A DNA stretch of 64,000 nt from CAZNKU01 sp045541135 (GTDB taxonomy: Bacteria; Bacillota; Clostridia; Monoglobales; Firm-18): positions 1-64,000 of the forward strand of contig JAZQIO010000051.1 of NCBI GenBank assembly GCA_045541135.1, in the 5' to 3' direction. Position numbers and translations under genes: made by a program. Under the pieces are notes generated by a model, which was given only the letters and a program-made list of their open reading frames with translations, made no database searches and was not told where the DNA came from. Below are positions 1 to 9,294 of this stretch, piece after piece. Position 1 is the stretch's first letter; the number at the start of each line of letters is the position of its first letter.

Positions 1-1701
1 ATAAATGATACATACGATTATCTTAATGACGGTATTGTAGGTGCTACAAAGCTTGCAAATGACCAGGCTTATGAAAAAGATTTTGAATCCAACAAGCTTT
101 ACGATTTTATTGAATACGTGTGTGACGGTTATTCAACTGCACAGACTATGCAGAGAAGTGTAACGTTCATGAAGGAACAGAAGTTCTGGATTATTTCAGA
201 CTATGCTGTACCTAAAGATCCTTCGATAGAGAATCTGTTTGCACAGCATTGGCATTTGTATCCGGGTTCAAATCCGACACATGATGAAAAGTACACTATC
301 CGAACAAACTTTGATGACGTAAACGTAATGGTTGTTCCTTTGGAATTTAATGAAATTGATGACCTTCAGTATGTTGACAGACTGTACAGTGAACGTGCAG
401 GTATGAAAATTACTGATAAAAAGGCTATGATTACAAAGTCTAAAACAGGCGATGCCAAGTTTACAACTCTTATCATTCCTGTTAACATTGGTGAGGATTT
501 TAAAGTTACATCAAGAGTTATTGAAAATACAAACGAAGGTATTGATGATGACCTTCTTAATATGGCATACTTTAAAATTACCGATACAGTAAAGGGAGAA
601 GAAAACTTCTATTATTACTATCATATTAATGACGCATCTAAAAAACCTGAAGGCGGAGTTAAATTCGCTAACTTTGTAACTGATGCTACAACATTGGTAA
701 TTCAGCAGAATAAAAATGATGAATTTGTTTCTGTCCTTGTAACTGACGGTTCTTACGTAAAGCGTGTAAGTCAGACAGGCGAAGAAGAAATTATCTTTAA
801 AGCAATTGATGAAACTACTGCGGCTTATACAAAGAACGGATACTTCGTAAATATAGTATCTGCAGGTTATGACAGTCCTGAAGACCTTAAGGACATGCAG
901 ATTTATATGGAAAATATAAAGGCTGCACGTTTTGACGGAGAGGATGTATCGGTTGATGTAGATGGCAATTTAGTTACATTTGCCGGTTCATACGGTAGCA
1001 GTAACATTACATCCGGCGGAGGTAATTCCGGAGGTGGTGGATCCGGTGGTTCTGGTGGTTCAGGAGCAATCACCCCTGATATACCAAAAGATCCCGTTGT
1101 ACCCGATGTACCTGTAAATCCATCAATTCCTGTTGATCCCACGATCCCTGATGTACCTTCATACGGAGATATTTTTAAGGTTGACTGGTTCTATGACAGT
1201 GTTGAAGAATTAACAGATTTAGGTGTTATCTCAGGCGACGGAACAGGTAATTTCAATCCTAATGATAATGTAACAAGAGAACAGTTCTTAAAGATGCTGA
1301 TTGAGGCTACTGATATCGATACTGATGAAGCAGAAAATACTTTCGATGATGTGGTATCTGATGCATGGTATAAACCATATGTACTAAAGGCTAAAAACTT
1401 TGGTATAGTAAATGGTATTTCAGATACAGAGTTTGGTATAGGTTCTAACATAACACGTCAGGATATGGCAGTTATGATAAGCCGTGCAATTGAAAAACTT
1501 GGTATTCAAATTGCTGGTGGAGAAGTTGAAGTATTTGCTGACGATTCAAAGGTTTCAGATTATGCAAAGGATGCTGTAATCTTTATGAAGTCCATTGGAT
1601 TGATTGAAGGTTATAATAATGAATTCAGACCTCTTGACAATTTAACAAGAGCAGAAGCAGCAAAGGTTGTTTCAGAACTTTTAAAGCTTATTGAAAAATA
1701 A
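1..1701 (+). CDS. SLH-domain surface protein, 5' end missing
   Basis: The reading frame is open from the first base, so the gene begins upstream of the window; 566 residues are visible. The first ~330 residues form a beta-rich region containing FWIISDY and AQHWHLYPGSN, which resembles the C-terminal beta-sandwich of heparinase II/III-type polysaccharide lyases (inference, moderate). A Gly/Ser-rich linker (~338-356) and a Pro-rich linker (~358-386) follow, then three SLH repeats (~387-440, 447-505, 510-566) with the conserved VTREQFLKML, ITRQDMAVMI and LTRAEAAKVV helices. SLH domains bind pyruvylated secondary wall polymer, so the protein is probably cell-wall anchored. A terminator follows directly. 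The SLH call is secure; the catalytic assignment is not. Confidence 0.85.
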   Translation: MNDTYDYLNDGIVGATKLANDQAYEKDFESNKLYDFIEYVCDGYSTAQTMQRSVTFMKEQKFWIISDYAVPKDPSIENLFAQHWHLYPGSNPTHDEKYTIRTNFDDVNVMVVPLEFNEIDDLQYVDRLYSERAGMKITDKKAMITKSKTGDAKFTTLIIPVNIGEDFKVTSRVIENTNEGIDDDLLNMAYFKITDTVKGEENFYYYYHINDASKKPEGGVKFANFVTDATTLVIQQNKNDEFVSVLVTDGSYVKRVSQTGEEEIIFKAIDETTAAYTKNGYFVNIVSAGYDSPEDLKDMQIYMENIKAARFDGEDVSVDVDGNLVTFAGSYGSSNITSGGGNSGGGGSGGSGGSGAITPDIPKDPVVPDVPVNPSIPVDPTIPDVPSYGDIFKVDWFYDSVEELTDLGVISGDGTGNFNPNDNVTREQFLKMLIEATDIDTDEAENTFDDVVSDAWYKPYVLKAKNFGIVNGISDTEFGIGSNITRQDMAVMISRAIEKLGIQIAGGEVEVFADDSKVSDYAKDAVIFMKSIGLIEGYNNEFRPLDNLTRAEAAKVVSELLKLIEK

Positions 1702-1711
1702 TAACATAAAT

Positions 1712-1744
1712 AAAAACGCTATGGATAAAATCCATAGCGTTTTT
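1712..1744 (+). terminator. Intrinsic terminator after the SLH gene
   Basis: A perfect 14-bp inverted repeat (1712-1725 with 1731-1744) around a 5-nt loop ends in a T-run. It is flanked by A and T runs on opposite sides, so it can serve the SLH gene and the convergent transporter gene. Confidence 0.9.
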
Positions 1745-1755
1745 TGTGTTAAGTT

Positions 1756-3090
1756 TTAGTGATCAACTGCGCCCTTGCTTACATTTTGAGTACGCTGTAC
1801 AAAGAACATACTTAGAAGTAAAGCAACAACGTAAAGTGCAACTGTTACGTAAAGCACTGCTTGATATCCTGTTGGGTTAACTTCAATGCCGTTAATAATT
1901 TCAGGTTTGCCAAACTTAGTTACAATAAAGTTAGCCAACTGATTACCTGACAAACCTGCAAATGCCCATGCAGAAAGTGTAATACCGTGAATAGCACTGA
2001 TATTGCTCATACCGTAATGGTCGGAAAGTAGTGTAGGCACATTTGAGAAACCACCGCCGTAGCCTGCATTTACCATCATAATTAGTGCAAGTACGAGTAT
2101 AATTAACATTATGTTGCCATTACCATTCTGAATACCGCCTGTTACAATTACAAGCGCTGTAAGAACAATAGAAATTATAAATATCATCTTGTAAATGGTA
2201 TTTCTGTCTTTCATCTTATCGCCCCATGCGGAGAAGCCTAAACGACCACCTGCATTAAATACGGCAGATATTGTTGAAATTATACCTACTGCACCGGCAA
2301 GACCAAGACATTTAACAATCATCTTTTCCTGAGAAATAAGTGCAAGACCGCAAGTAATGTTAATGTAGAACATCAACCAGATACCAATGTAGTTTTTAAT
2401 TGGTTTTGACTTAATAACTGACATAATGCTGTTGGTTTTTTCAGCACCTTGAGGTTCGTGCCAATCATCTGGCTTTTTAAGCAACAAGTGACCAACAAAC
2501 ATCATTACAAAATATACAGCGGCAAGAATAAAGAACATTTTGTATATACCGCCATCGCCAAGGTTACCAAGCATCCATTCCATAATTGGACTTGCTATAG
2601 CTTTAGCAGCACCAAAACCTGCAACTGCAAGACCTGTTGCAAGACCTTTTCTGTCCTTAAACCAAAGCATCAGGGTTTTAACCGGTGAAAGGTAGCCTGT
2701 ACCAAGACCAATACCCATTATAAAACCGTAGCAAACATAAATACCAACCAAAGCAACTACACTACCCGGATTTTGTCCGCCGTACCATATAAAACCGCCT
2801 GTGCCTGCCATACCAAGTGCAAAGCATATTGCGGCAATAAGTGAAGATTTATGTATGTCTTTTTCTACTATGTTTCCCAAGAAAGCTGCTGACATTCCAA
2901 GGAAGAAGATTGCTAAGCTGAATGCCCATTCTGTTGCACTTTTTGAAAAACCGATATGTTCACCGATTTGTTCACTGAAAAGCGACCAACAATAAACTGT
3001 ACCTATACTGCAATGTAGAAGCAATGCAGGAATTGCGGCTCTTATCCATTTGTTAGTGCGCCAGCCGCTTTTTTCTTTTACATTATTCAT
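1756..3090 (-). CDS. OFA-family MFS transporter
   Basis: A 444-residue, 12-helix major facilitator protein. The N-terminal pattern (helix 1 with SIGTVYCWSLF, then the GFIMGIGLGTGYLSPVKTLMLWF and DRKGLATGLAVAGFG segments) is that of the OFA family, named for oxalate/formate antiporters but including many monocarboxylate carriers. The substrate cannot be read from sequence. The start is preceded by AAAGGG at suitable spacing. It stands alone, has its own promoter and ends at the terminator shared with the convergent SLH gene. Confidence 0.88.
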   Translation of the reverse strand: MNNVKEKSGWRTNKWIRAAIPALLLHCSIGTVYCWSLFSEQIGEHIGFSKSATEWAFSLAIFFLGMSAAFLGNIVEKDIHKSSLIAAICFALGMAGTGGFIWYGGQNPGSVVALVGIYVCYGFIMGIGLGTGYLSPVKTLMLWFKDRKGLATGLAVAGFGAAKAIASPIMEWMLGNLGDGGIYKMFFILAAVYFVMMFVGHLLLKKPDDWHEPQGAEKTNSIMSVIKSKPIKNYIGIWLMFYINITCGLALISQEKMIVKCLGLAGAVGIISTISAVFNAGGRLGFSAWGDKMKDRNTIYKMIFIISIVLTALVIVTGGIQNGNGNIMLIILVLALIMMVNAGYGGGFSNVPTLLSDHYGMSNISAIHGITLSAWAFAGLSGNQLANFIVTKFGKPEIINGIEVNPTGYQAVLYVTVALYVVALLLSMFFVQRTQNVSKGAVDH

Positions 3091-3140
3091 TTTTAAGACC
3101 CTTTCTTTTCTATATGTGTTTTATAAACAAACCACTATAT

Positions 3141-3169
3141 ATATTAACATAAAAAAATTTAAAAATCAA
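3141..3169 (-). promoter_or_regulatory. Promoter for OFA transporter
   Basis: On the minus strand TTGATT (3169-3164) and TAATAT (3146-3141) are separated by 17 bp, about 50 bp upstream of the transporter start. Confidence 0.55.
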
Positions 3170-3191
3170 GATAATTGTATAAATTTGTATT

Positions 3192-3220
3192 AAAAAAAGA
3201 GCCTTAATTTCAAGGCTCTC
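3192..3220 (-). terminator. Terminator of tRNA-Leu
   Basis: Stem AGAGCCTT/AAGGCTCT (3212-3219 with 3198-3205), followed on the minus strand by a T-run (3198-3192), immediately 3' of the tRNA. Confidence 0.85.
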
Positions 3221-3226
3221 AAAAAA

Positions 3227-3313
3227 TGGTGCAGGTGGTGGGAGTCGAACCCACACGGTATCACTACCACAGGATTTTGAGTCCAGCGCGTCTGCCAGTT
3301 CCACCACACCTGC
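3227..3313 (-). tRNA. tRNA-Leu (CAA)
   Basis: An 87-nt class II tRNA. The acceptor GCAGGTG pairs with CACCTGC, the discriminator is A and CCA is encoded. The anticodon loop CTCAAAA gives anticodon CAA, and a long variable arm is present, as expected for leucine. The anticodon stem contains one T-T mismatch. Reading UUG codons is predicted. Confidence 0.95.
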
Positions 3314-3348
3314 ACATATTTATAGCTGCCATAATCAGCAACATTGTT

Positions 3349-3377
3349 ATTATACAACAGTTTTTTGAAAAAATCAA
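3349..3377 (-). promoter_or_regulatory. Promoter for tRNA-Leu
   Basis: Minus-strand TTGATT (3377-3372), 17-bp spacer, TATAAT (3354-3349), placing the start roughly 30 nt before the tRNA. It overlaps an A/T-rich inverted repeat (TTTTTGAAAAAA at ~3362-3373 with its complement ~10 bp further on). Confidence 0.7.
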
Positions 3378-3421
3378 TAGTTTTTTCAAAAAAAATGAAT
3401 TTTTTTCATATTATTTTAATG

Positions 3422-3450
3422 TTGACTTTACATATTGCAACAAGTATAAT
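3422..3450 (+). promoter_or_regulatory. Promoter for exonuclease-CLC operon
   Basis: TTGACT at 3422-3427, 17-bp spacer, perfect TATAAT at 3445-3450, about 50 bp before the exonuclease start. Confidence 0.8.
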
Positions 3451-3500
3451 AATAAATGAATTGGTTATGTTGTTTTAGAAATAAAAAATGAGGTTTTTAT

Positions 3501-4193
3501 ATGTTGGATAATTTGTTTAGCTTGTATGAAAGTATAATTGTTCTGGATACCGAAACAACAGGTCTGGACTTTAAAAATGACAAAATTATTGAATTGTCGG
3601 CGGTGCGTATTGTTTCTGAAGGTGGAAATATAAGGGTTACCGATGAGCTTGATGAGTTTATAAAGCTGCCTACAGGAAAGCTTGTTCCTCCGGAAATTGA
3701 AAAACTTACCGGCATTACAAATGAAATATTGAATACACAGGGGAATACTTCGGCTTTTGTATGCAATAAGTTTGCTGAACTGTTTAAAGATAATAAGATT
3801 TTGGTAATTGCATATAACGCCCAGTTTGATATGAATTTTATTTTTTATTTTTTGGCTGAAAACAATCTTGTGCAAGTATTGAAAAAAATAAATATGCTTG
3901 ATGCCTATACTATATACAAAGATAGATATGAATATCCTCATAAGCTCGAAAATGCAATACATAAGTACAACCTTCAGGATAAGGTTGTAAACAGCCACAG
4001 AGCTATTGATGACACTTTGGCTTTAATTGAAGTTTTAAAGGCAATGGCGGAAGAGTGTAATGATTTACATAAGTATATTAATTTGTTTGGGTATAATCCG
4101 AAATACGGTGTCAGCGGACAAAAAATTTCATCGGTTACATACAAACCACAACCTTACAATTCTGCAATAAAACTATATGGAGAAGCAAAATGA
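3501..4193 (+). CDS. DEDDh 3'-5' exonuclease (DnaQ/PolC-epsilon type)
   Basis: A 230-residue stand-alone exonuclease domain. All five metal-binding/catalytic residues are visible: D16 and E18 in LDTETTGL, D110 in AYNAQFD, and H166 and D171 in NSHRAIDD. The family removes 3' nucleotides from DNA or RNA, as proofreading subunits or in repair. No polymerase or BRCT domain is attached, so the cellular role is open. GAGG lies upstream of the ATG. The stop overlaps the start of the CLC gene by 4 nt (ATGA), implying translational coupling with an unrelated transporter. Confidence 0.88.
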   Translation: MLDNLFSLYESIIVLDTETTGLDFKNDKIIELSAVRIVSEGGNIRVTDELDEFIKLPTGKLVPPEIEKLTGITNEILNTQGNTSAFVCNKFAELFKDNKILVIAYNAQFDMNFIFYFLAENNLVQVLKKINMLDAYTIYKDRYEYPHKLENAIHKYNLQDKVVNSHRAIDDTLALIEVLKAMAEECNDLHKYINLFGYNPKYGVSGQKISSVTYKPQPYNSAIKLYGEAK

Positions 4194-5443
4194 GTAATTT
4201 TATAATTCAAAAGGTAAAATCCTCTTTAAACTATATAAAAACATTTATCAAATGGTGCTTTATCGCGGTTATTGTAGGTGTGGTTAGCGGACTTGTAGGA
4301 ACCGCTTTTCATAAAAGTGTTGATTATGTTACAGAAATCAGACATATGACACCGTGGCTTGTGTTTTTTCTTCCCGTTGGCGGAATAGCTATAGTTGCAC
4401 TGTATAAGTTGTGTAAAATGAACGCAGGGACAAACAGAGTTATAGAATCTGTACGTACAGATAAAAAGGTTCCTATTCTTATGGCACCGCTTATTTTTAT
4501 AAGCACTGTTATAACTCACTTGCTTGGCGGCTCAGCAGGAAGAGAGGGTGCGGCATTGCAGCTTGGTGGTAGCATTGGGTATCAGTTTGGTAAAATATTT
4601 AAACTTGACGAAAAAGATATGCATCTTATAGTAATGCTTGGTATGAGCGGTGTATTTGCAGCTTTATTCGGCACACCTTTAACAGCAACTTTTTTCGCAC
4701 TTGAAGTTATAAGTGTTGGAGTTATCTACTATGTTGCATTGGTGCCCTGTGTTTTTTCATCTGTTGTTGCATATAATATTGCATTGGCTTTTGGAGTTAG
4801 TCCCGTAAGATTTGATAATATAGTTATACCGAATGTTGATTTGATGTTTTTGATTAAAGTTATTATTCTTGCAATACTATGTGCCCTGGTAAGTATAGCT
4901 TTTTGTTCTGCTATTAAATTTTTTGACAAATTTGCAGAAAAAAAGTTTCCCAATGCATATGTAAGAGCTACCATCGGTGGATGTGCGATAATTGTACTTA
5001 CGTTTGCGGTCAGAAGTTATGATTATAACGGTGCAGGTATGGATGTTATTTCCCGGGCAATGGAAGGGGAAGCTGTGCCTTATGCCTTTATTTTAAAAAT
5101 TATATTTACTGTTATTACAATCAGTGCCGGATTTAAAGGAGGAGAAATTGTTCCTACATTCTTTATAGGTTCAACATTTGGTTGCATTGTAGGAGGTCTT
5201 TTAGGAATTGATCCGGGTTTTGGTGCGGCAATAGGTTTTGTGGCACTATTCTGTGGAGTAGTAAATTGCCCTGTTGCTTCAATTATGCTTGCACTTGAAG
5301 TTTTTGGCTCCGGCTCAATTTTGATATTTGCAATTGTTTGCGGTGTCAGCTATATGATGTCCGGATACTACGGATTGTACAGCAGTCAAAAAATAATGTA
5401 TTCAAAGCTTGAAGCAACATACATAAACATAAATACAAAATGA
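4190..5443 (+). CDS. CLC-family anion channel/antiporter, fluoride-type-like
   Basis: A 417-residue membrane protein with the CLC fold. Visible landmarks are GGSAGREGAALQLGGSIG (GREG at 117-120, gating glutamate E119) and KGGEIVPTFFIG later. The usual first selectivity motif GSGIP is absent; at the same place is GTNRVIE (80-86), which resembles the GNN-type motif of fluoride-specific CLC-F antiporters, and GREGA replaces GREGP. Chloride versus fluoride transport therefore remains open, with CLC-F favoured as inference. It is coupled to the exonuclease gene and no fluoride riboswitch is visible upstream of the operon. Confidence 0.85.
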   Translation: MSNFIIQKVKSSLNYIKTFIKWCFIAVIVGVVSGLVGTAFHKSVDYVTEIRHMTPWLVFFLPVGGIAIVALYKLCKMNAGTNRVIESVRTDKKVPILMAPLIFISTVITHLLGGSAGREGAALQLGGSIGYQFGKIFKLDEKDMHLIVMLGMSGVFAALFGTPLTATFFALEVISVGVIYYVALVPCVFSSVVAYNIALAFGVSPVRFDNIVIPNVDLMFLIKVIILAILCALVSIAFCSAIKFFDKFAEKKFPNAYVRATIGGCAIIVLTFAVRSYDYNGAGMDVISRAMEGEAVPYAFILKIIFTVITISAGFKGGEIVPTFFIGSTFGCIVGGLLGIDPGFGAAIGFVALFCGVVNCPVASIMLALEVFGSGSILIFAIVCGVSYMMSGYYGLYSSQKIMYSKLEATYININTK

Positions 5444-5445
5444 AA

Positions 5446-5481
5446 GAGCTGTAGCAAAATAAAATTATTTTGCTACAGCTC
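5446..5481. terminator. Hairpin between convergent genes
   Basis: A perfect 15-bp inverted repeat (5446-5460 with 5467-5481) right after the CLC stop codon and before the stop of the opposing symporter gene. T-runs are short on both sides, so it is a probable bidirectional but imperfect terminator. Confidence 0.7.
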
Positions 5482-5488
5482 CTTAACT

Positions 5489-6871
5489 TTAAAGAACAAT
5501 TATATTAAATTTTGTTAAAATTCCTATAACAAGTAACGCTATTATAATTACAGGAAGAACATATGTCATATATATACGCATCCAGTTGGCAATTTTCATA
5601 CCCTTACCCTCATTCGCTTCTTTGGTAAAGTTTTTCCATCCCCAACCGTAACGTGTTACGCAGAATAAAATAAAAATCAATGCACCGATAGGTAATAAAA
5701 GATTACTTACAATAAAGTCTTCCAAATCAAGTATTGCAGACCCTGCGCCGAATGGTTGGAACCAACTGAGAATATTGTATCCGAATATACATGGCAATGA
5801 CAGTATAAACATCGCTATACAATTAACAAAACAGGATTTTTTTCTGCTCCAATTTGTAATGTCCATTGTACATGAAATTATATTTTCAAATACCGCAAAA
5901 ACTGTTGAAAAAGCAGCAAATGACATAAATATAAAGAATAATGTTCCCCAGAATTGGCCGCCGGGAAGATTGTTGAATACGTTTGGTAATGTTACAAATA
6001 TCAACGGTGGACCACTGTTTACAGGCACATTATATGCATAACATGCCGGGAAGATTATAAGACCGGAACAAATTGCAACGAATGTATCCAATAATGCTAT
6101 ATTTACCGATTCACCTAAAAGAGAACGTTCTTTTCCAAGGTAGCTGCCGAATATAGCCATAGAACCTATACCGATGCTAAGTGTAAAAAATGCTTGATTC
6201 ATAGCGGCAACTATAACTTCTAAAATTCCTACCTTTTGCATTTTTGCAATATCGGGTACAAGATAAAATTCAAGGCCTTCTCTGCCTCCGGGAAGGAATA
6301 TACTGTTTATAGCAAGTACAACCATTATTGCAAGCAGGGCAATCATCATCCATTTTGTTATACGCTCAAGACTTTTTTGCACGCCTCCAGAGCATACAAG
6401 AAACCCTATTATTATAACAATAAATGTATAGATTATCATTATTGTTGGATTTGAAAGCATCCCGTTAAATTTATCAGCTATGCCGTCAGGGTTCAATCCA
6501 ACAAATTTTCCTGTCATTGTGGATACACAGTATTGCAACATCCAACCTGAAACAATGGTGTAAAACATCATAAGAATATAGTTTCCTGCAACTGCAATGT
6601 AACTGTGCCAATGCCATTTTTGACCGGGTTTTTCAAGTTGGTGATATATTTTTGCAGGGCTTTTTTGGGCAGCACGTCCTACTGCAAATTCCATAGTCAT
6701 TGCGGGAACACCCATAAAAAGCAAAAACAAAAGATATATTAATACAAATATACCTCCGCCATATTCACCGGCTATATATGGAAACTTCCACACGTTACCT
6801 ATACCTATGGCACATCCTGCACTCAGCAAAATAAAACCCAGGCGACTTCCTAGTTTTTCTCTGTTAGCCAT
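5489..6871 (-). CDS. Sodium-dependent transporter, SNF/NSS family
   Basis: A 460-residue, ~11-helix protein of the neurotransmitter:sodium symporter family (LeuT fold). The first helix has the signature SAGCAIGIGNVWKFPYIAG, which holds the unwound sodium- and substrate-binding segment. The length matches the shorter bacterial members (MhsT/TnaT type), which import amino acids with sodium; the exact substrate is not readable. It is a single-gene unit with a strong promoter just upstream of the secF terminator. Start supported by GGAGG. Confidence 0.9.
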   Translation of the reverse strand: MANREKLGSRLGFILLSAGCAIGIGNVWKFPYIAGEYGGGIFVLIYLLFLLFMGVPAMTMEFAVGRAAQKSPAKIYHQLEKPGQKWHWHSYIAVAGNYILMMFYTIVSGWMLQYCVSTMTGKFVGLNPDGIADKFNGMLSNPTIMIIYTFIVIIIGFLVCSGGVQKSLERITKWMMIALLAIMVVLAINSIFLPGGREGLEFYLVPDIAKMQKVGILEVIVAAMNQAFFTLSIGIGSMAIFGSYLGKERSLLGESVNIALLDTFVAICSGLIIFPACYAYNVPVNSGPPLIFVTLPNVFNNLPGGQFWGTLFFIFMSFAAFSTVFAVFENIISCTMDITNWSRKKSCFVNCIAMFILSLPCIFGYNILSWFQPFGAGSAILDLEDFIVSNLLLPIGALIFILFCVTRYGWGWKNFTKEANEGKGMKIANWMRIYMTYVLPVIIIALLVIGILTKFNIIVL

Positions 6872-6908
6872 TTTAAATTTCCTCCAAATGTATATTTACT
6901 CTTAAACA

Positions 6909-6937
6909 ATTATATCACCTAAAAGCTATTATGTCAA
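6909..6937 (-). promoter_or_regulatory. Promoter for SNF symporter
   Basis: Minus-strand TTGACA (6937-6932), 17-bp spacer, TATAAT (6914-6909), about 40 bp from the start codon. It sits against the secDF terminator. Confidence 0.8.
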
Positions 6938-6940
6938 AGA

Positions 6941-6967
6941 AAAAAGCCCTGAAAAACAGGGCTTTTT
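6941..6967 (-). terminator. Terminator of secDF
   Basis: A perfect 11-bp stem (6957-6967 with 6941-6951) with a 5-nt loop and T-run on the minus strand, just past the secF stop codon. Confidence 0.9.
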
Positions 6968-6971
6968 ATTA

Positions 6972-7859
6972 TTATTTGCTTGAAACTGTTGTGCTATCTT
7001 TTTTGAATATTGCCCACAGCGGACTTGCAATAAAGATAGAAGAATAAGTACCAACTACTATACCAATAATTATTGGCAATGCAAATTCTTTAATTGAAGT
7101 TACACCTATAATGTACAATACAACAATTGTAAGAAGTGTTGTTACAGATGTGTTGATTGAACGTGTAAGTGTTTCGCTAACACCTCTGTTTGCTATTTCA
7201 GAAAATGGAGTTTTTCTTACTTTGCGACCAATTTCACGAATTCTGTCAAAAGTAACGATTGTATCGTTAATAGAGTAACCTACTATTGTAAGAATAGCAG
7301 CAATGAAAGTTGTGTTGATGTTCAACTGGAATATTGAGTAAATTGATAACAAAATAAACACATTATGTGCAAGAGACAAAACTGCTGCAATACCTGAGCC
7401 GAGTTCGAATCTTATTGTAATGTAAACAAGCATTAATACTAAAGCAATCAAACAACACAATACAGCGCTTTGCTTAAGTTCCTTACCTATTGTTGGATCG
7501 ATACTGTCAAAGCTTGGAGCGTTTTCTTCCGAAAGTGAATATGCAGTTTTAATAGCTGCAAATATGCTTTCTCTTTGTTCACCCGGAAGAGCTTTTCCGT
7601 CAGGAGTGCTGATATTAATAAGAACATCATTATCGGATTTCTGTACGTTTGATGCCTTAAATCCTACAGTATCTTCTATTGTTTTTTCTATATCAGCTAC
7701 AGTAAAAGCTTTGCCTTCCATATCTATTGTGATTGTTGTACCACCGGTAAAGTCAATGTCGAGGTTAAATCCCTGTATAAAAAAGCTTACAACACCGGCA
7801 AGAATTATTACCAATGAAATACCAAGGCAAATCCATTTTGATTTAATAACATTAAGCAT
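6972..7859 (-). CDS. secF: Protein translocase subunit SecF
   Basis: 295 residues. N-terminal helix, then the FNLDIDFTGGTTITI motif typical of SecF, a periplasmic-type domain, and five C-terminal helices with the NDTIVTFDRIRE signature (~residues 205-216). With SecD it uses the proton or sodium gradient to help complete Sec-dependent export. AGGAGG lies 8 nt before the ATG, and the gene overlaps the end of secD by 8 nt, as in the usual secD-secF pair. YajC is encoded about 11 kb away rather than upstream of secD. Confidence 0.95.
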   Translation of the reverse strand: MLNVIKSKWICLGISLVIILAGVVSFFIQGFNLDIDFTGGTTITIDMEGKAFTVADIEKTIEDTVGFKASNVQKSDNDVLINISTPDGKALPGEQRESIFAAIKTAYSLSEENAPSFDSIDPTIGKELKQSAVLCCLIALVLMLVYITIRFELGSGIAAVLSLAHNVFILLSIYSIFQLNINTTFIAAILTIVGYSINDTIVTFDRIREIGRKVRKTPFSEIANRGVSETLTRSINTSVTTLLTIVVLYIIGVTSIKEFALPIIIGIVVGTYSSIFIASPLWAIFKKDSTTVSSK

Positions 7860-9168
7860 TGTTTTTGCCTCCTTTCATTGAAGCACCGTAAAGTTTAGGG
7901 TTTCTGATGTTAAGACCTATAATTGATTTTAACAGGAATCTTGTTACAACAACAGCTGTAAACAAGCTGATTATAATACCCAAACCTAATGTAACTGCAA
8001 AGCCTTTTATTGTGCCTGTTCCAAGTAAGAATAGAATTACAGCAACAATAAATGTTGTAACATTACCATCAAGGATAGCTGTAAAGGCTCTTTTGAATCC
8101 GGCTTCTGTTGAAGCACCTACTGTTTTTCCTAAAGAAAGCTCATCTTTAATTCTTTCGAAAATAATTATGTTGGCATCAACAGCCATACCTACACCAAGT
8201 ACTATACCTGCAATACCCGGAAGTGAAAGGTTAATTACTGAACCTGTTATTGCTTCAAATTCACACATAACAATCATAATAATTGAAATGTATGCAACTA
8301 ATGCAAGGTCTGCAATAAAACCGGGTAATCTGTAGAATATAAGCATAAACAGCATTACTAAAAGAATACCGATACCACAAGCCATCATACTTGTAGACAT
8401 TGCTTCTTCACCAAGTGATGGGGTAACACTGCTTGTAGATACTGTGATCAATTCAAAAGGCATCTGACCTTCTTTTATAGTGTTTGCAAGCCAAGAAGCA
8501 TCTTCAGGGGTGAAGTCACCTCTTATGATACAAGTGTTGCTGTTAATTACCTCTTCAACCATCGGTGCAGACTGCATCACACCGTCAAGTGCAATTATAA
8601 GTTGTGAACCTACAGTAGCAGAAGTAGCCTGAGCAAATGCATCTTTACCTTTATCTGTAAATTCAAGTTGTACAAAGTTACCGTTTGTTGCATCGTACTG
8701 TGAAGTAGCATTTTTAATGTACTCAGATGTACCTTCCATCAATACTTTGCCTGATGTGTCACAGAAAGTAAGCTTACCCGGTGTACCTAATTTTTCTGCA
8801 GCAGCTTCCACAGATTCTCCGGGGATTTCAATTCTGATTCTTTTTTCACCCTGCTTTGCAACAGTTGCCTCGGTGTAACCAAGGTTTGATAATCTTGTTG
8901 ATAACATATTGATAGCGGTATCCATTTCTGCATCTGTTACACTGGCTGTATTAGCCTCATATGTAATAACAGAACCGCCGCTTAAATCGAAACCGAGTTT
9001 AATACCTGAAGCGTTGTAAGCTTCTTCAGTACCCGGCTTCTGGAAGTTAAGAGCACCGCCGACATAGCTGCCGCCAATTTGTACTCCGAAAAAAGCTACA
9101 TAAGCCAAAAGTGCAATAACAAGTACTGCAAGAATCAGCTTAGTGAGACTTTTAGTCTTTGATGTCAT
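7852..9168 (-). CDS. secD: Protein translocase subunit SecD
   Basis: 438 residues with an N-terminal helix, the KLGFDLSGGSVITYE motif, the periplasmic P1 region and a C-terminal six-helix bundle containing GMAVDANIIIFERIKDEL. The architecture and length fit a Firmicute SecD. It works with SecF in the membrane to drive late steps of protein translocation. An AAGGAGG site precedes the ATG. First gene of a two-gene unit with a near-consensus promoter. Confidence 0.95.
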   Translation of the reverse strand: MTSKTKSLTKLILAVLVIALLAYVAFFGVQIGGSYVGGALNFQKPGTEEAYNASGIKLGFDLSGGSVITYEANTASVTDAEMDTAINMLSTRLSNLGYTEATVAKQGEKRIRIEIPGESVEAAAEKLGTPGKLTFCDTSGKVLMEGTSEYIKNATSQYDATNGNFVQLEFTDKGKDAFAQATSATVGSQLIIALDGVMQSAPMVEEVINSNTCIIRGDFTPEDASWLANTIKEGQMPFELITVSTSSVTPSLGEEAMSTSMMACGIGILLVMLFMLIFYRLPGFIADLALVAYISIIMIVMCEFEAITGSVINLSLPGIAGIVLGVGMAVDANIIIFERIKDELSLGKTVGASTEAGFKRAFTAILDGNVTTFIVAVILFLLGTGTIKGFAVTLGLGIIISLFTAVVVTRFLLKSIIGLNIRNPKLYGASMKGGKNNA

Positions 9169-9200
9169 TTGTGATTCCTCCTTAAAAAATACATAAATAT

Positions 9201-9229
9201 ATTATATAACTTTTCTTGTAAATAGTCAA
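9201..9229 (-). promoter_or_regulatory. Promoter for secDF
   Basis: Minus-strand TTGACT (9229-9224), exactly 17 bp, TATAAT (9206-9201). Confidence 0.8.
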
Positions 9230-9294
9230 GTATTTTGTTGCTTTGCAGTATCTGAACACAATATTTTGTAATTTGATTGTTTAATAAAACAAAA

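Noticed and set aside
3110..3307. Minus-strand frame starting MVELADALDSKSCGSD
   Set aside because: This is the tRNA-Leu gene read as protein, a well-known false gene; the tRNA structure explains the sequence.
3226..3459. Plus-strand frame starting MVQVVGVEPTRYHY
   Set aside because: Antisense translation of the same tRNA-Leu; another familiar artefact.
3314..3500. Fluoride riboswitch ahead of the exonuclease-CLC operon
   Set aside because: The region is A/T-rich with simple palindromes, and the GGCGAT...GCC pattern and pseudoknot of the crcB motif are missing.
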